DNA from: Rhynchopus sp. YZ270_cl-10
Lineage: Eukaryota; Euglenozoa; Diplonemea; Diplonemida; Diplonemidae
Length of the DNA stretch: 64,000 nt
Assembly (NCBI GenBank): GCA_964035575.1
Contig: OZ037869.1
Coordinates: 1,426,001 to 1,490,000 of the forward strand
Reading direction: 5' to 3'
Shown here: piece after piece, positions 40,207-49,943 of the stretch
How positions within the stretch are numbered: position 1 is the first letter of the stretch
Layout: each line of letters starts with the position of its first letter
The notes under the pieces: generated by a model
What the model was told of the DNA's origin: nothing
The model's database searches: none
The model's input: only the letters and a program-made list of their open reading frames with translations
Position numbers and translations under genes: made by a program

Positions 40207-41199
40207 GCTCAGCAGTACTCTGATACAAAAGTGCAGGCACGACTTGCTTAAACATTGTTTTAAATTCTTCCCCAAACAGGGCTTCTCTTAGCGTTGCTTG
40301 AGAACCCCTTTGTTTTCCTCCCTCGAAACCGCGTTCTTTTCCTTTTTCACATTCCCACTGGTTTCTTATTTTGATTTCGTTTTTTTCTCCCTCCCCCTCT
40401 TTCTTTTGCTTTAACTTTTCGATTCTATATTCCGTGATTTGTTTGTTGGAGTAGTTGTGCGGGGTTTTTTTTTCTCCTGTTCCGGGTTTTTTTTTATTTG
40501 GTGCAATATCAACCCTGAATTTTGTTATTCAAGTTGACATTGGTCTGATGATTTAATCCTCATTAGGATAGGGTTACAAAAGGAAAAGAAAAGCTACTTT
40601 GTTATTCGCATGTCAAAAAAAAAGGACATTTGGAAGACTAAAAAAAAAATGTTACAAAAAAAGAAAAAAAAAAACTGTAAAAAGGAAATGACACCGATCC
40701 TCCGTGGGAGTAACTCCCTGGGGGCTCAATGAGGTGACCTCCGTCGGCACCTTCTCTCAGATGCATTGTGAGGGACGCGCATAAAGTAATGTGTGTCTTT
40801 TTATTTTTAGAAAGAAAGGGGTCAAGGGCGGGTGTCTCTTTGTGTCAGGACTTTAAAAAAAAACTGCAGAATTTGCAAAAAAAAAAAAAAGGACATATTT
40901 TGTTCAGATGTAAACCACGAAATGGGTGTAGGACTGCATGGTTGGGGTCTACCCAGGTAATGTACTACCATTAGGTACATTACCACGAGAGGGCTGTTGT
41001 ATTTCAGGCCAAATTTTGTTCACCAAAAAACACACACCCCTGCACACACCACAGGCCCTCTAATTTACACAAAAATTGCCGGATTTAATTTTGCGTTTTA
41101 ATGCACTCTAAGCGCTAACAACGCCCACTATTTGGCTGCAGTCCTAAATCAAGCTAAAGCCTCTCTTTAACCTCCCCTCTTTCCCCTAACGATACCCAA
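40207..41199. other. Intergenic, T/A-rich, with a diverged repeat
   Basis: No gene is seen. There are many A and T homopolymers (for example around 40614-40680 and 40852-40890). The segment 40906-41008 is the diverged partner of 34311-34412. The 40 bases before the next ATG are rich in CTTTCCC. Confidence 0.55.
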
Positions 41200-42516
41200 A
41201 TGATAAACGAAACCAACCAAGTCTCCAAGGAAGGCTGCGATGCGAACACAGTTGTCCTGTTGGACAGAATGCTGAAGGGGTTGTGCACTGCGCAGCCTCT
41301 CGCACCTTTGGAGCATCTGAGAGCAAACCTGACAGAGAGCTATTCACATGTCGTCCAGCAGGCCTCTGTACGCATCCTCCTTGGCAGCATTGCTGGCACG
41401 TGGTGTGCCGAGGTCGAGCTTCTCTGTGGTGACCAAGAGCACACCACATGCGTGCCTATCGACCCTGAAGAGGAGACGCTCGAGTACTCCACGAAGGGGG
41501 TCTTGCAGGTTGCGAAGCGGGTTCAATCCGCAGGCCCACTCCTGTCGCGTGTACGTGGTGCGCCGTTGACGTTGGTGGACCGTATCATAGACAGCGCGCA
41601 GGGTGTCGAGACTGCAGTCCTCTTCGCGCTGTCCTTCACCGCATTGCGTGCCCGAGCGCACATCGCACACCAGCCAGCATGGCTCTACCTGCATGAGCGT
41701 GTGCACCCCGGTGCAGGGCTCCCCACCGCCACCCCTGCTCCCATCGTAACCATCTTCGAAGGGGGTGAGTGTAATGGGTCTGACCTCTGTATAGAGGAGG
41801 TGGCGATTCTTGTGTACAGTACTTCGCTGCGGTCGGCGCTGTCGCTGGCGAGGCGTGTCAGCGAATCTGTGCGGGAGGAGACCAGCGGAGGGGTGGGCGT
41901 GCGTGGAGGGTGGGTGGTGCGTGAGGGGGGTGGCCTGCTGCCGCTGCTCATAGCGCTGGCAGCTGCAGTGTCGCGGCACGAAGGTGAGATGGACCGGGTC
42001 AAGGTGTTTACACACTTTGGCCGCGGGGGTGGGCACTACATGGGTGAGGCAAGGGTTTCATACTCGGTGCTGGAGGACTGCAAGGAGGCAGCCAAGCTGG
42101 GCATCCTGCACGGTGCGATAGACCCTTTCAACTCTACGACCGGGCAGGATGGGTGGAGTGTGCTGCGCATACTGGACATGATGCTTGTGGCCGACACAGT
42201 GCAGAATGTGCACATCCCGTTGGATGGGCACGTCATCGACCCTAAGCAGCATGCGACTGTGTCCAAGCTGGTCCAAGCAGCGCAGCCGCAGCCAAAAAAG
42301 CCTGCCTCGCTCACCTTCGTGCGCGGCAGTGTCGCTGAGAGCTCAGACCCCTTCATCGTGCACTGCGCGCTCGCCCTCCAGCACGACTTCCTCATGCTCG
42401 GCGGACTCCACAGCGGCGACCGCACAGCGTGCTGGAACGAGCTCCTCAGGGCAGAGGACTACCTCACAGACCAGGGGGTGCAGCCGTACATCCCGGTCCC
42501 CTCCGCATGGGTTTGA
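41200..42516 (+). CDS. Enolase-like protein, probably a catalytically dead ENO4-type relative
   Basis: 438 aa, no intron. Weak but collinear enolase landmarks: a counterpart of the N-terminal DSRGNPTVEV strand at 59-75 (ILLGSIAGTWCAEVELL), LYLHERVHPGAGLPT...TIFEGG (162-189) for LYRHIA...NGG, a short IEEVAI (198-203) for QEFM, GAIDPF (305-310) for SIEDPF, VRGSVAESSDPF (374-385) for SHRSGETEDTF, and GGLHSGDRTACWNELLRAEDYL (401-422) for [22 protein letters not shown]. The general-base Lys, the SHRSGE His, the phosphate-binding Lys and the IED Glu are not conserved. Glycolytic activity is therefore unlikely. ENO4 of animals is a comparable divergent enolase of the sperm flagellum; a similar structural role here is inference. 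Confidence 0.7.
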   Translation: MINETNQVSKEGCDANTVVLLDRMLKGLCTAQPLAPLEHLRANLTESYSHVVQQASVRILLGSIAGTWCAEVELLCGDQEHTTCVPIDPEEETLEYSTKGVLQVAKRVQSAGPLLSRVRGAPLTLVDRIIDSAQGVETAVLFALSFTALRARAHIAHQPAWLYLHERVHPGAGLPTATPAPIVTIFEGGECNGSDLCIEEVAILVYSTSLRSALSLARRVSESVREETSGGVGVRGGWVVREGGGLLPLLIALAAAVSRHEGEMDRVKVFTHFGRGGGHYMGEARVSYSVLEDCKEAAKLGILHGAIDPFNSTTGQDGWSVLRILDMMLVADTVQNVHIPLDGHVIDPKQHATVSKLVQAAQPQPKKPASLTFVRGSVAESSDPFIVHCALALQHDFLMLGGLHSGDRTACWNELLRAEDYLTDQGVQPYIPVPSAWV

Positions 42517-42659
42517 GACAGCAGTGTGTGTAAGATTCAACATCCTTGAAAGCTACCTCCTACATAAATGAAATTCCCAGCATTTTGAAAACAAATCAAG
42601 CCCATCTTCCCCCTCCAGGGTATTCTTTTTTGGGTGTTTTCCCCTCAATTAACAAAACA

Positions 42660-43658
42660 ATGTCCGACCTCCGAAGACAGGCCGCCCGCTCCGGCATGCC
42701 GCCACCCATGCCCCGCCCTAGCCTCCCCTTTGCCACCCCTACTACCCCCACGACCACACGCCCTACATGGGCACCACGCCTCCCAGAGACATGCTTCGAC
42801 CGTGTACACGACGTGGCGGTAGGCGACGACACCTTCCGGGTGTACCAGAGCGACGGACCTGAAGGAGGCAGTGCTGGGGGCCCTGCGGTGACCATGCTGC
42901 TTCTGCACGGGGCAGGCACCTGCGCAATGTCGTGGGGTCTGTGCGCAGACCTCCTGCGCGCCCACGTCCCCATCCTCTCCTTCGACCTGCGCGGCCACGG
43001 TGCCACCCACTGCAACGACGAAGCGGACCTCTCAGCAAAGCGCCTCACCGACGACATCACAAACATCCTGCACGCCTGCCTACCTGCTCAGAGCAGGATC
43101 ATGATTGTCGGACACAGCCTTGGCGGGGCTTTGGCAGTACACCTTATGCACAGAGAGCTTGCGTTTGACGTTGTCGGGTGTGTCGTGGTGGACGTGGTGG
43201 AGGGGACAGCGTTGGACAGCTTGCGGCATATGAAGGCAGTTCTTGCGAAGAGACCTGCGAAGTTTGCGGATATGGGGAGTGCACTGGAGTGGGCGAAGAC
43301 GGGGTTGGGGGTGCACAACCATGAATCCTCGCGTGCAAGCATGCCCCTACAGGTCGTCGAACGGCACGGTGAATACCACTGGCGCACCAACCTGCTCGCA
43401 ACAGAGCCCTTCTGGGAGGGCTGGTTCAAAGGCATGACGACCTCCTTCCTCTCCGCCTCAGCCCCCCGCCTCCTTCTCCTCGCAGGCACAGACAGACTCG
43501 ACAAAGGTCTCTCCATTGGTCATATGCAAGGCCGCTTCCAGCTCACAGTGCTTGCAGGCACAGGGCACTTCATGCAGGAAGACAAACCCAAGGAAATGGC
43601 AGACGCGCTGGCGCGCTTCCACAAACGCTTCACGCAACCGCTTCCGCGTGTGAAGTAG
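42660..43658 (+). CDS. PPME1: Protein phosphatase methylesterase 1
   Basis: 332 aa from the ATG at 42660. An earlier in-frame ATG at 42546 lies before a CCCCCTCCAG acceptor-like site (42618), so I take the later one. PPME1 removes the methyl ester from the C-terminal Leu of protein phosphatase 2A catalytic subunit. It has an alpha/beta hydrolase fold with a Pro-rich N terminus, LLLHGAG (80-86), FDLRGHG (108-114), nucleophile Ser153 in GHSLGG, Asp178 in the family-specific VVDVVEGTALDSL, and His303 in GTGHFMQED. Length and motif wording match animal and fungal PPME1. It lies 144 bases after the enolase-like gene. Confidence 0.93.
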   Translation: MSDLRRQAARSGMPPPMPRPSLPFATPTTPTTTRPTWAPRLPETCFDRVHDVAVGDDTFRVYQSDGPEGGSAGGPAVTMLLLHGAGTCAMSWGLCADLLRAHVPILSFDLRGHGATHCNDEADLSAKRLTDDITNILHACLPAQSRIMIVGHSLGGALAVHLMHRELAFDVVGCVVVDVVEGTALDSLRHMKAVLAKRPAKFADMGSALEWAKTGLGVHNHESSRASMPLQVVERHGEYHWRTNLLATEPFWEGWFKGMTTSFLSASAPRLLLLAGTDRLDKGLSIGHMQGRFQLTVLAGTGHFMQEDKPKEMADALARFHKRFTQPLPRVK

Positions 43659-43810
43659 CCAAAAATGCTTTCTTCCCCTCGCATAATAGAAAAGAGTTGT
43701 TTTTTTTACATATCAGAGTTAGAAGAGTTGTGTCCTCTGTTGACGCTCTTAATGAAGCCTTCCAACTCCCCACAGGCAACACCCGACACCATCCCCCCCT
43801 CTATGTGCAT

Positions 43811-45121
43811 ATGAACTCCCCACTGCAGTCTGCTGGGCAGTGGATCGGCGATGCCGAGGTGCACAACGGGAGGACGTTGTACCGTGCGTACCGGACGCGT
43901 CTCGGGAAGGAGGTCGTTGCAGGGAACGATGTGATGGTGGTGAAGGAGGGGCAGTCGACGGCGGGGGTGGCGGAGGACGACTGGTGCCACTTTGAGTTCT
44001 ACCGTGTGGGGAGCTTTTATGAGGAGGGCGGGGTGCGGTGGGCGGAGGTGTTCCGGTGGCTGCTTGTCAAGGATGAGGTGACGGCGGAGTACTTCGCGGC
44101 ACACCCGGAGCAGGTCGTGCACGACAAGGAGCTCATGCCCGAGCTGGAGGAGATGCTCACCATCAGGACAGATCGCATCCACCACCCGATTGTCGTCCGC
44201 ACAGCCTTCTCCGCAGACTTCGCCCCAGAGGTGAACAACCCCTACACACCGCCTGTCACCCAAAAGCTCGTCTGCGCCAAATTCAAAGCCGAACAAGGAG
44301 CCCCCCTCAACGGCCAGGACGGCTACCTCTGCTGCTGGTCGTGTTATCTCAGTCGGGCAGACTCTTTTGTGACCTTCCGCGATTGGTCCGAAGACGAGCC
44401 TGGTCTGCCGCAAGACATGGACCCTAGCATCAAAACACCGACCGCAGCGACGTTCAAGGAGAAGTGCAAGAACGCCACCATCCGCCACGGAGGGACGAGC
44501 TTTGTTTCCATTGCGCATGCCGGGGCGCATGGGGGTGGCCCGGAGTGGCCGAGTGTAGACCAGGTGGAGTCTGAGTCGGACGAACCCACATCAGAGAAGC
44601 CCACCGACAATGTGTCAAAGGTGGTGAAGGCACTCATCAGCGACGACGAGGCGGATAAGGACACCCACGCAGAAGGCCACACCACAGACAAGCAGGAGGG
44701 CGACGACCTCGATGAACACCACACACACAGCGCACACACGGCCTGCCAGCTCGACACGGTGGACCCGCTGCCAGCAGACACCCTGCAAGAGATGCTTGCG
44801 GACTGTGCCTCTGACGCCGCTGAACGTGGCGCGCTAGCACTTCTCGCCCCTGTACTAGGTCTGACCCTGCCTCCACCAAAGCAGCGTCTCTCACCGTCGC
44901 CAAAGAGCGAGAAGCCGCAGGTTAAGGAGGTGGAGGTGGAGGTGGGTGCTGTGCTGCCTAGCACTGAGTGGCTTGCGCAGGGTGGGGGTGGTGGTGGTGG
45001 TGGTGATGAGTACACACGCCTTTTGTCATCAGTTAACACACGGCTTTTCCAGCTGAGGGAAGAGAGCCTGCGTCCAGCAAAGCGGCGAAGGTTGTCGTCA
45101 AAAAAAGTGCAATTTGGGTAA
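43811..45121 (+). CDS. BAH-like domain protein with acidic low-complexity tail
   Basis: 436 aa from the ATG at 43811. The frame is open upstream to 43697, but that part contains a CTCCCCACAG acceptor-like site (43775). Residues about 22-130 resemble a BAH domain of the ORC1/Sir3 kind: LYRAYRTRLGKEVVAGNDVMVV, then VFRWLLVKDEV, then DKELMPELEEMLTIRTDRIHHPIVV. A Cys-containing segment LVCAKFKA...YLCCWSCYL follows (about 152-182). The second half is low complexity, Glu/Asp/Ser/His-rich, with a Gly run, and ends in a basic PAKRRRLSSKK, which could be a nuclear signal. A chromatin role would follow if the BAH call holds. A four-codon upstream frame (43803-43814) overlaps the start as ATGA. Confidence 0.65.
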   Translation: MNSPLQSAGQWIGDAEVHNGRTLYRAYRTRLGKEVVAGNDVMVVKEGQSTAGVAEDDWCHFEFYRVGSFYEEGGVRWAEVFRWLLVKDEVTAEYFAAHPEQVVHDKELMPELEEMLTIRTDRIHHPIVVRTAFSADFAPEVNNPYTPPVTQKLVCAKFKAEQGAPLNGQDGYLCCWSCYLSRADSFVTFRDWSEDEPGLPQDMDPSIKTPTAATFKEKCKNATIRHGGTSFVSIAHAGAHGGGPEWPSVDQVESESDEPTSEKPTDNVSKVVKALISDDEADKDTHAEGHTTDKQEGDDLDEHHTHSAHTACQLDTVDPLPADTLQEMLADCASDAAERGALALLAPVLGLTLPPPKQRLSPSPKSEKPQVKEVEVEVGAVLPSTEWLAQGGGGGGGGDEYTRLLSSVNTRLFQLREESLRPAKRRRLSSKKVQFG

Positions 45122-45293
45122 ATGCGGCACTTCTGCCGCAAAGGGTTGAGGGGGGAAGGTGAAGATTTTTGAATCTTTAAAAGAGAGGGCCTTATTGTTT
45201 TTTGAAATAAGAAATTTGCTCCACACAACACCACCACCACCAGGTCCACTTTGTTTTATTTTTCTACACTAAAGGAGAGCAAAAAGCAGAGAG

Positions 45294-46060
45294 ATGTCTG
45301 AAATTGAGGACACCTTCAACCGTATCAACCAGCACAAGGGGGTGCTTGGGATTCTGATCGTGAACTCGGATGGTGCGCCAATCAAGACGACTATTGAGGA
45401 CGCTAACATTTCGAATCAATACGCACAATTGATAACAGCCTTGACAGGGAAGGTATGTGCGGCTGTTGCTTCATTTCTTCCATTTTGCTCTAAATAACAA
45501 ACCAATTTAAACCTCACATTACAGGCCCGCCATTGCGTGAGAGATCTGGACCCCACCAATGAGTTGACGTTCTTGAGGATTCGCTCGAAAAAGCACGAAA
45601 TTATGGTACGTTCTTTTCTGTGACAATCATCGAACCACATGACGAAGAGACAAACCATCTTCAAAACCCCAGCGTGCTCCAGCACGACAACGATAGTAAA
45701 GATGTGTGTGCACAAGAGGCATATTCATGCTTTCAAATTTTCTTCCTTTAAGTGACGTACTATCCACACACTTTGCATGAGGCCATATTCTAGCTAAAGA
45801 AATTACCCCTAGTATGGGATTTGAGGACTTTTTTTTCCCCAGGAAAATTCACAAAAACTCGAATGAGTCCAAAAATCACCCCCATATTAGTTTTCAAACC
45901 CACTTTGCATGAGGCCATATTCTGCGAAAGAAGTGCCCCTATTGGTGATCAAACCCACTTTGCAATTAAATACATACACAACACACAGGTCGCACCAGAC
46001 AAGGACTACATCCTTATTGTCATTCAGAACCCCAACAACGACAGCGCGACGTCCATCTAG
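45294..46060 (+). CDS. DYNLRB: Dynein light chain roadblock/LC7
   Basis: Three exons: 45294-45452, 45525-45605 and 45989-46060, all phase 0, giving 103 aa, the usual size. The N terminus [29 protein letters not shown], the middle [18 protein letters not shown] and the end YILIVIQNP are typical of roadblock. The protein is a dimeric light chain that joins dynein intermediate chains in cytoplasmic and axonemal motors. Intron 1 is 72 bp (GTATGT...TTACAG). Intron 2 is 383 bp (GTACGT...CACACAG) and carries two copies of the GGCCATATTCTG repeat and a variant hairpin at about 45698-45737. The gene follows the BAH-like gene by 172 bases. Confidence 0.95.
45770..45955 (+). repeat. Two GGCCATATTCTG repeats inside the DYNLRB intron
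   Basis: CTTTGCATGAGGCCATATTC occurs at 45771 and again at 45904, each followed by a variant of AAGAAATTACCCCTA. The two are about 133 bases apart in intron 2. Relatives are at 5590 and in the profilin-3 intron. Confidence 0.6.
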
Positions 46061-47070
46061 GCATCGTCTCCTTAATGCCGTGATGTGCCTTGTGTGCCTC
46101 TTCTTACGTTGCTGACCCTACCGCCTCCTCTGCCCTTTGTGTTCCAGCACACCCCCCATTTTTTTCAAAACAGTAAGGGCCACGGTGCTGGGAGGGAGGT
46201 GTGGGTTGGTAGGTACAGGGCTAAGCTTGGTAGCGTTTTGTGTTTTGCTTTTTTTCCACCACCCTCCCCGGTTTTTTGTTTGCACCTGGGAGGGGAGAAC
46301 ACAGCCACAAAACAAACAAAAAAAATGCCCAAGAAACTAACTAGGCAGTCTCTCTCTCTCCCCCTAAATAACTAACAAAGAAAATAAGTACAAAAAAAAA
46401 AGAAGAAGCAAATGCCCGTGCTGTCGAGCCCTTCCCCACACCCGCCCATGTCAGAGGTGCTAAAAAACGATGATATTTTTGGGTGACAATAAAAAAGCAA
46501 AGTAGTGCTCATCTCCTTGGGTGTCCACACTGATACAACCAGTTTTCACAACAAAACGCACGACAAAGGCGGGTGTTACATTTTTGCTTTTTTTTTGTGG
46601 GAGTGTTGAAGAAACACTAAACAAAATAACTATACCTGTGGGACCGGGTGCGGGTTGGTGTCGTGTTATTAATGTGCCGCATATTTTACAAATTGGTGTA
46701 CCCAGAAGACGCCAATGCTTTTCTTTTGAAAACAAATCGAGGGTTTTCCAGAAATACTTTTTCAAGCAGCAGTGTACAGAGAACTAAACGGTGTAGATGC
46801 GGTGTGGGGGTGTGGGGTGGGGTGGAGGTGTGCATGGTGCGGGTATGGGTTCGCTTTTTGATGCTATTTTTGTTGCCGTTTTGGAGGTGTCTTTGTCATC
46901 TGCAAAACAGAGGCTCCCTTTTTTTTGTTTTCCCAAGTTTTTACACGAACACAAAACATTGTCCTCGCTGGGGTGTCAATTTTCCTTCCCTTCTTCCCTG
47001 ACTAAAGAGTACCAACCCAACCACACACAGACCGCTTTTAGCTTCCCACACAACCTCCTTACCTTTTAAT
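46061..47070. other. Intergenic, no recognisable gene
   Basis: T- and A-rich with low-complexity runs. The 60 bases before profilin-1 are C/A-rich and differ from the 5' flanks of profilins 2-4. No gene or repeat family from elsewhere in the window is recognised. Confidence 0.55.
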
Positions 47071-47505
47071 ATGTCTTGGGACAGCTACGTGGAGAACATG
47101 GTGGCGGGAGGAAGCGTGAAGGTCGGAGCACTTCTCGGAATTGACGGCAGCATCTGGGCCAAGAGCTCTGAGCTGAACCTGTCCGCTGAGGAGGCCGTCG
47201 CCATTGCGGGAGGAATGGGCGAGGTGTCTGGAAAGTACTTCCAGGACAACGGATGCACCATTGCGGGAACGAAGTACTTCACCCTGCGTATGATTGGTGA
47301 CGAGGGTCTCTACTACGGAAAGAAGGGTGCCTCTGGTGTGTGCATTGCACGCTCGACACAGTGCCTTGTGTTGGGAGTGTACGAGGAGGGCATCACTGCG
47401 GGACAGTGCAACGTCGCCGTCGAGGGAATGAAGGTATGACACATTCTTGCTTGCACTTCACACACCACACCACAACAGGACTACCTTGTTGGTGCCGGAT
47501 ACTAG
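47071..47505 (+). CDS. PFN: Profilin, copy 1
   Basis: Exon 1 47071-47433 and exon 2 47479-47505, with a 45-bp phase-0 intron (GTATGA...CAACAG), giving 129 aa. The start MSWDSYVENMV, the central IDGSIWAKS, FTLRMIGDEGLYYGKKGASGVCIARS and the end DYLVGAGY are those of a small amoeba/plant-type profilin. It binds monomeric actin and poly-proline and controls filament assembly. Without splicing the frame would stop two codons after exon 1, losing the C-terminal helix end, so the short second exon is needed. First of four near-identical genes. Confidence 0.95.
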
Positions 47506-48321
47506 AAAGCCTCTTGAAGGTGTCGATAAAAAAGTAACAACGTATTTAATACAAACCCCTAAGCATCTGGCCTACCTCCCCTTCCCGTTCACAACGACAT
47601 GTCGAAACTGTCGCTTGCTTCACGTTTGGGATAACCCTAATTACCAACCACCCCCCTTTGTGTGTGCTTGGGATGACACTGTACCTCTTCCACGCAGCAC
47701 CTAGGAGGAAAACGAAAGCAAAAAAAACAAAGAGAAAAAAGACACAAACAAAACCATGCAACGGGTGCACATTTTCATACTCAGCTAAGCACCCACATAT
47801 AGAAGGCCGCAGGAATGCGAACAGAGATACGAGAGTGAGAGAGAATAAGAGACTGGTGGGGTGGGAGGGGCGGGGAGTAACTTGCATGACTCCGTTCTCC
47901 CCAAAAAAATAACGTTCTTTTCTTCCGAGATTTTTTTTTTAAAAATTCTTTTTCCCGTTTACTCTGGAATAGGAGTAGAAGGGAGCTGGCCGCAGGGCTG
48001 ACGTCCCCCAAGTATGGGGGCAGGGAAGCTGAATAATAATAAAAAAAGAATTCCCAAACGTACACATGTGTGTGGGGAGTGCGTTAAACAAAGTACCGGA
48101 GACCAAAAAAGACGAAGGGAAAAATGGTTAATAAACAAAGCGCAAAAAAAAAAAAAAAAAAAAAAAAAACCAACAACAACAGGGTCGTGGTAACTGGTAT
48201 ATCCAAAACCCCTAGCCACGCCCCCTCCCATGCTTTTGCTGTAACGCCGTTCCCTCTACTGCTTTCTCCTCACCATCACCCGACAGTCTTTTCACACAAC
48301 ACCCACAAAAAACCTTTTAAA
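47506..48321. other. Spacer between profilins 1 and 2
   Basis: Unique sequence with no gene. It includes a run of about 25 A at 48147-48171. The final 40 bases (ACACCCACAAAAAACCTTTT) are shared with profilins 3 and 4. Confidence 0.55.
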
Positions 48322-48762
48322 ATGTCTTGGGACAGCTACGTGGAGAACATGGTGGCGGGAGGAAGCGTGAAGGTCGGAGCACTTCTCGGAATTGACGGCA
48401 GCATCTGGGCCAAGAGCTCTGAGCTGAACCTGTCCGCTGAGGAGGCCGTCGCCATTGCGGGAGGAATGGGCGAGGTGTCTGGAAAGTACTTCCAGGACAA
48501 CGGATGCACCATTGCGGGAACGAAGTACTTCACCCTGCGTATGATTGGTGACGAGGGTCTCTACTACGGAAAGAAGGGTGCCTCTGGTGTGTGCATTGCA
48601 CGCTCGACACAGTGCCTTGTGTTGGGAGTGTACGAGGAGGGCATCACTGCGGGACAGTGCAACGTCGCCGTCGAGGGAATGAAGGTATGACACATTCTTG
48701 CTTGCACTTCACACCACTACACAACACCACAACAGGACTACCTTGTTGGTGCCGGATACTAG
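48322..48762 (+). CDS. PFN: Profilin, copy 2
   Basis: Exon 1 48322-48684, 51-bp intron, exon 2 48736-48762, 129 aa. The protein is identical to copy 1. The intron has a few extra bases of the CACCACTACACAACAC type. The upstream 25 bases match copies 3 and 4 but not copy 1. Confidence 0.95.
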
Positions 48763-49444
48763 AAAGCCTCAACTAAGAAGCTAGCTAGAACTAAATGACT
48801 CGCGTTTGGTGAAGTGTGTTTTATTTTTTATTTTACTACAAAAAAACCTGCGAAATGCAAGCAACGTAGCGGCAGCAGCCGCATCTTCTGCGAACAGTAA
48901 CCCCCACCCCCAAAAAGCGTCCTCGCTACGCACGCGACCCCCCCCCCCCCATTGTGTTCCAAACAGTTTTTTGTGCAGTCCGCTTGGGAGTGCGCACAAT
49001 GTCGTTTTTCTTTTTCCACGTTTTCGTTTGCCCCCCCCCACCACCCTCAAGGCCCTTGGGTGTACCAGCAACAAAGTCTCAACCACGCTTGCGTTCCCTT
49101 CACCCGTGTGTGGAAGGCCTGTGTGTATTTTTGGTATGCTACAACACTCACCCAAGGTCTACGGAGGGGACACAGCCCCCAGACACGCCCTCACACGTTT
49201 CGGCTTTTGCTTGTGTTGTTTTCTATGCTCTCGTTCTGCAAATAATACAGAGGGGGGACAAAAGCTAGAGCACAGGCAAGAGAATTTTAAAAAAAAACCA
49301 CCAGACAAGAAACTATAAACTATTTATGGCAGGAAAAAAAAGAGTTGGTATATTTTTTTTTTGCACTATTTTTTTGTATTTCTGTGTGCAGCGTTGACAC
49401 ATTCTCAGGTCTATCCACAAAACACCCACAAAAAACCTTTTAAT
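48763..49444. other. Spacer between profilins 2 and 3
   Basis: No gene is seen. It contains two C homopolymers (about 48938-48950 and 49031-49040) and A/T-rich ends. From about 49374 (GTATTTCTGTGTGCAG) it matches the 5' flank of profilin 4, including an acceptor-like TGTGCAG. Confidence 0.55.
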
Positions 49445-49943
49445 ATGTCTTGGGACAGCTACGTGGAGAACATGGTGGCGGGAGGAAGCGTGAAGGTCGG
49501 AGCCCTTCTCGGAATTGACGGCAGCATCTGGGCCAAGAGCTCTGAGCTGAACCTGTCCGCTGAGGAGGCCGTCGCCATTGCGGGAGGAATGGGCGAGGTG
49601 TCTGGAAAGTACTTCCAGGACAACGGATGCACCATTGCGGGAACGAAGTACTTCACCCTGCGTATGATTGGTGACGAGGGTCTCTACTACGGAAAGAAGG
49701 GTGCCTCTGGTGTGTGCATTGCACGCTCGACACAGTGCCTTGTGTTGGGAGTGTACGAGGAGGGCATCACTGCGGGACAGTGCAACGTCGCCGTCGAGGG
49801 AATGAAGGTATGACACATTCTTGCACTTCACACACCACTCCACCCAAGGGCCATATTCTGCGCAAGAATTACCCTCACTAGGCATCACAACACTACACTA
49901 CACCACACCACAACAGGACTACCTTGTTGGCGCCGGATACTGA
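49445..49943 (+). CDS. PFN: Profilin, copy 3
   Basis: Exon 1 49445-49807, intron 49808-49916, exon 2 49917-49943, 129 aa, the same protein as the other copies. It is the most diverged copy: one silent change in exon 1 (near 49502), GGCGCC in exon 2, a TGA rather than TAG stop, and a 109-bp intron enlarged by an insertion carrying the GGCCATATTCTG repeat (49848-49888). Confidence 0.95.

Noticed and set aside
48124-48321. A-run before profilin 2 as a trace of retroposition
   Set aside because: The gene after it has its intron, and the A-run is upstream rather than at the 3' end.
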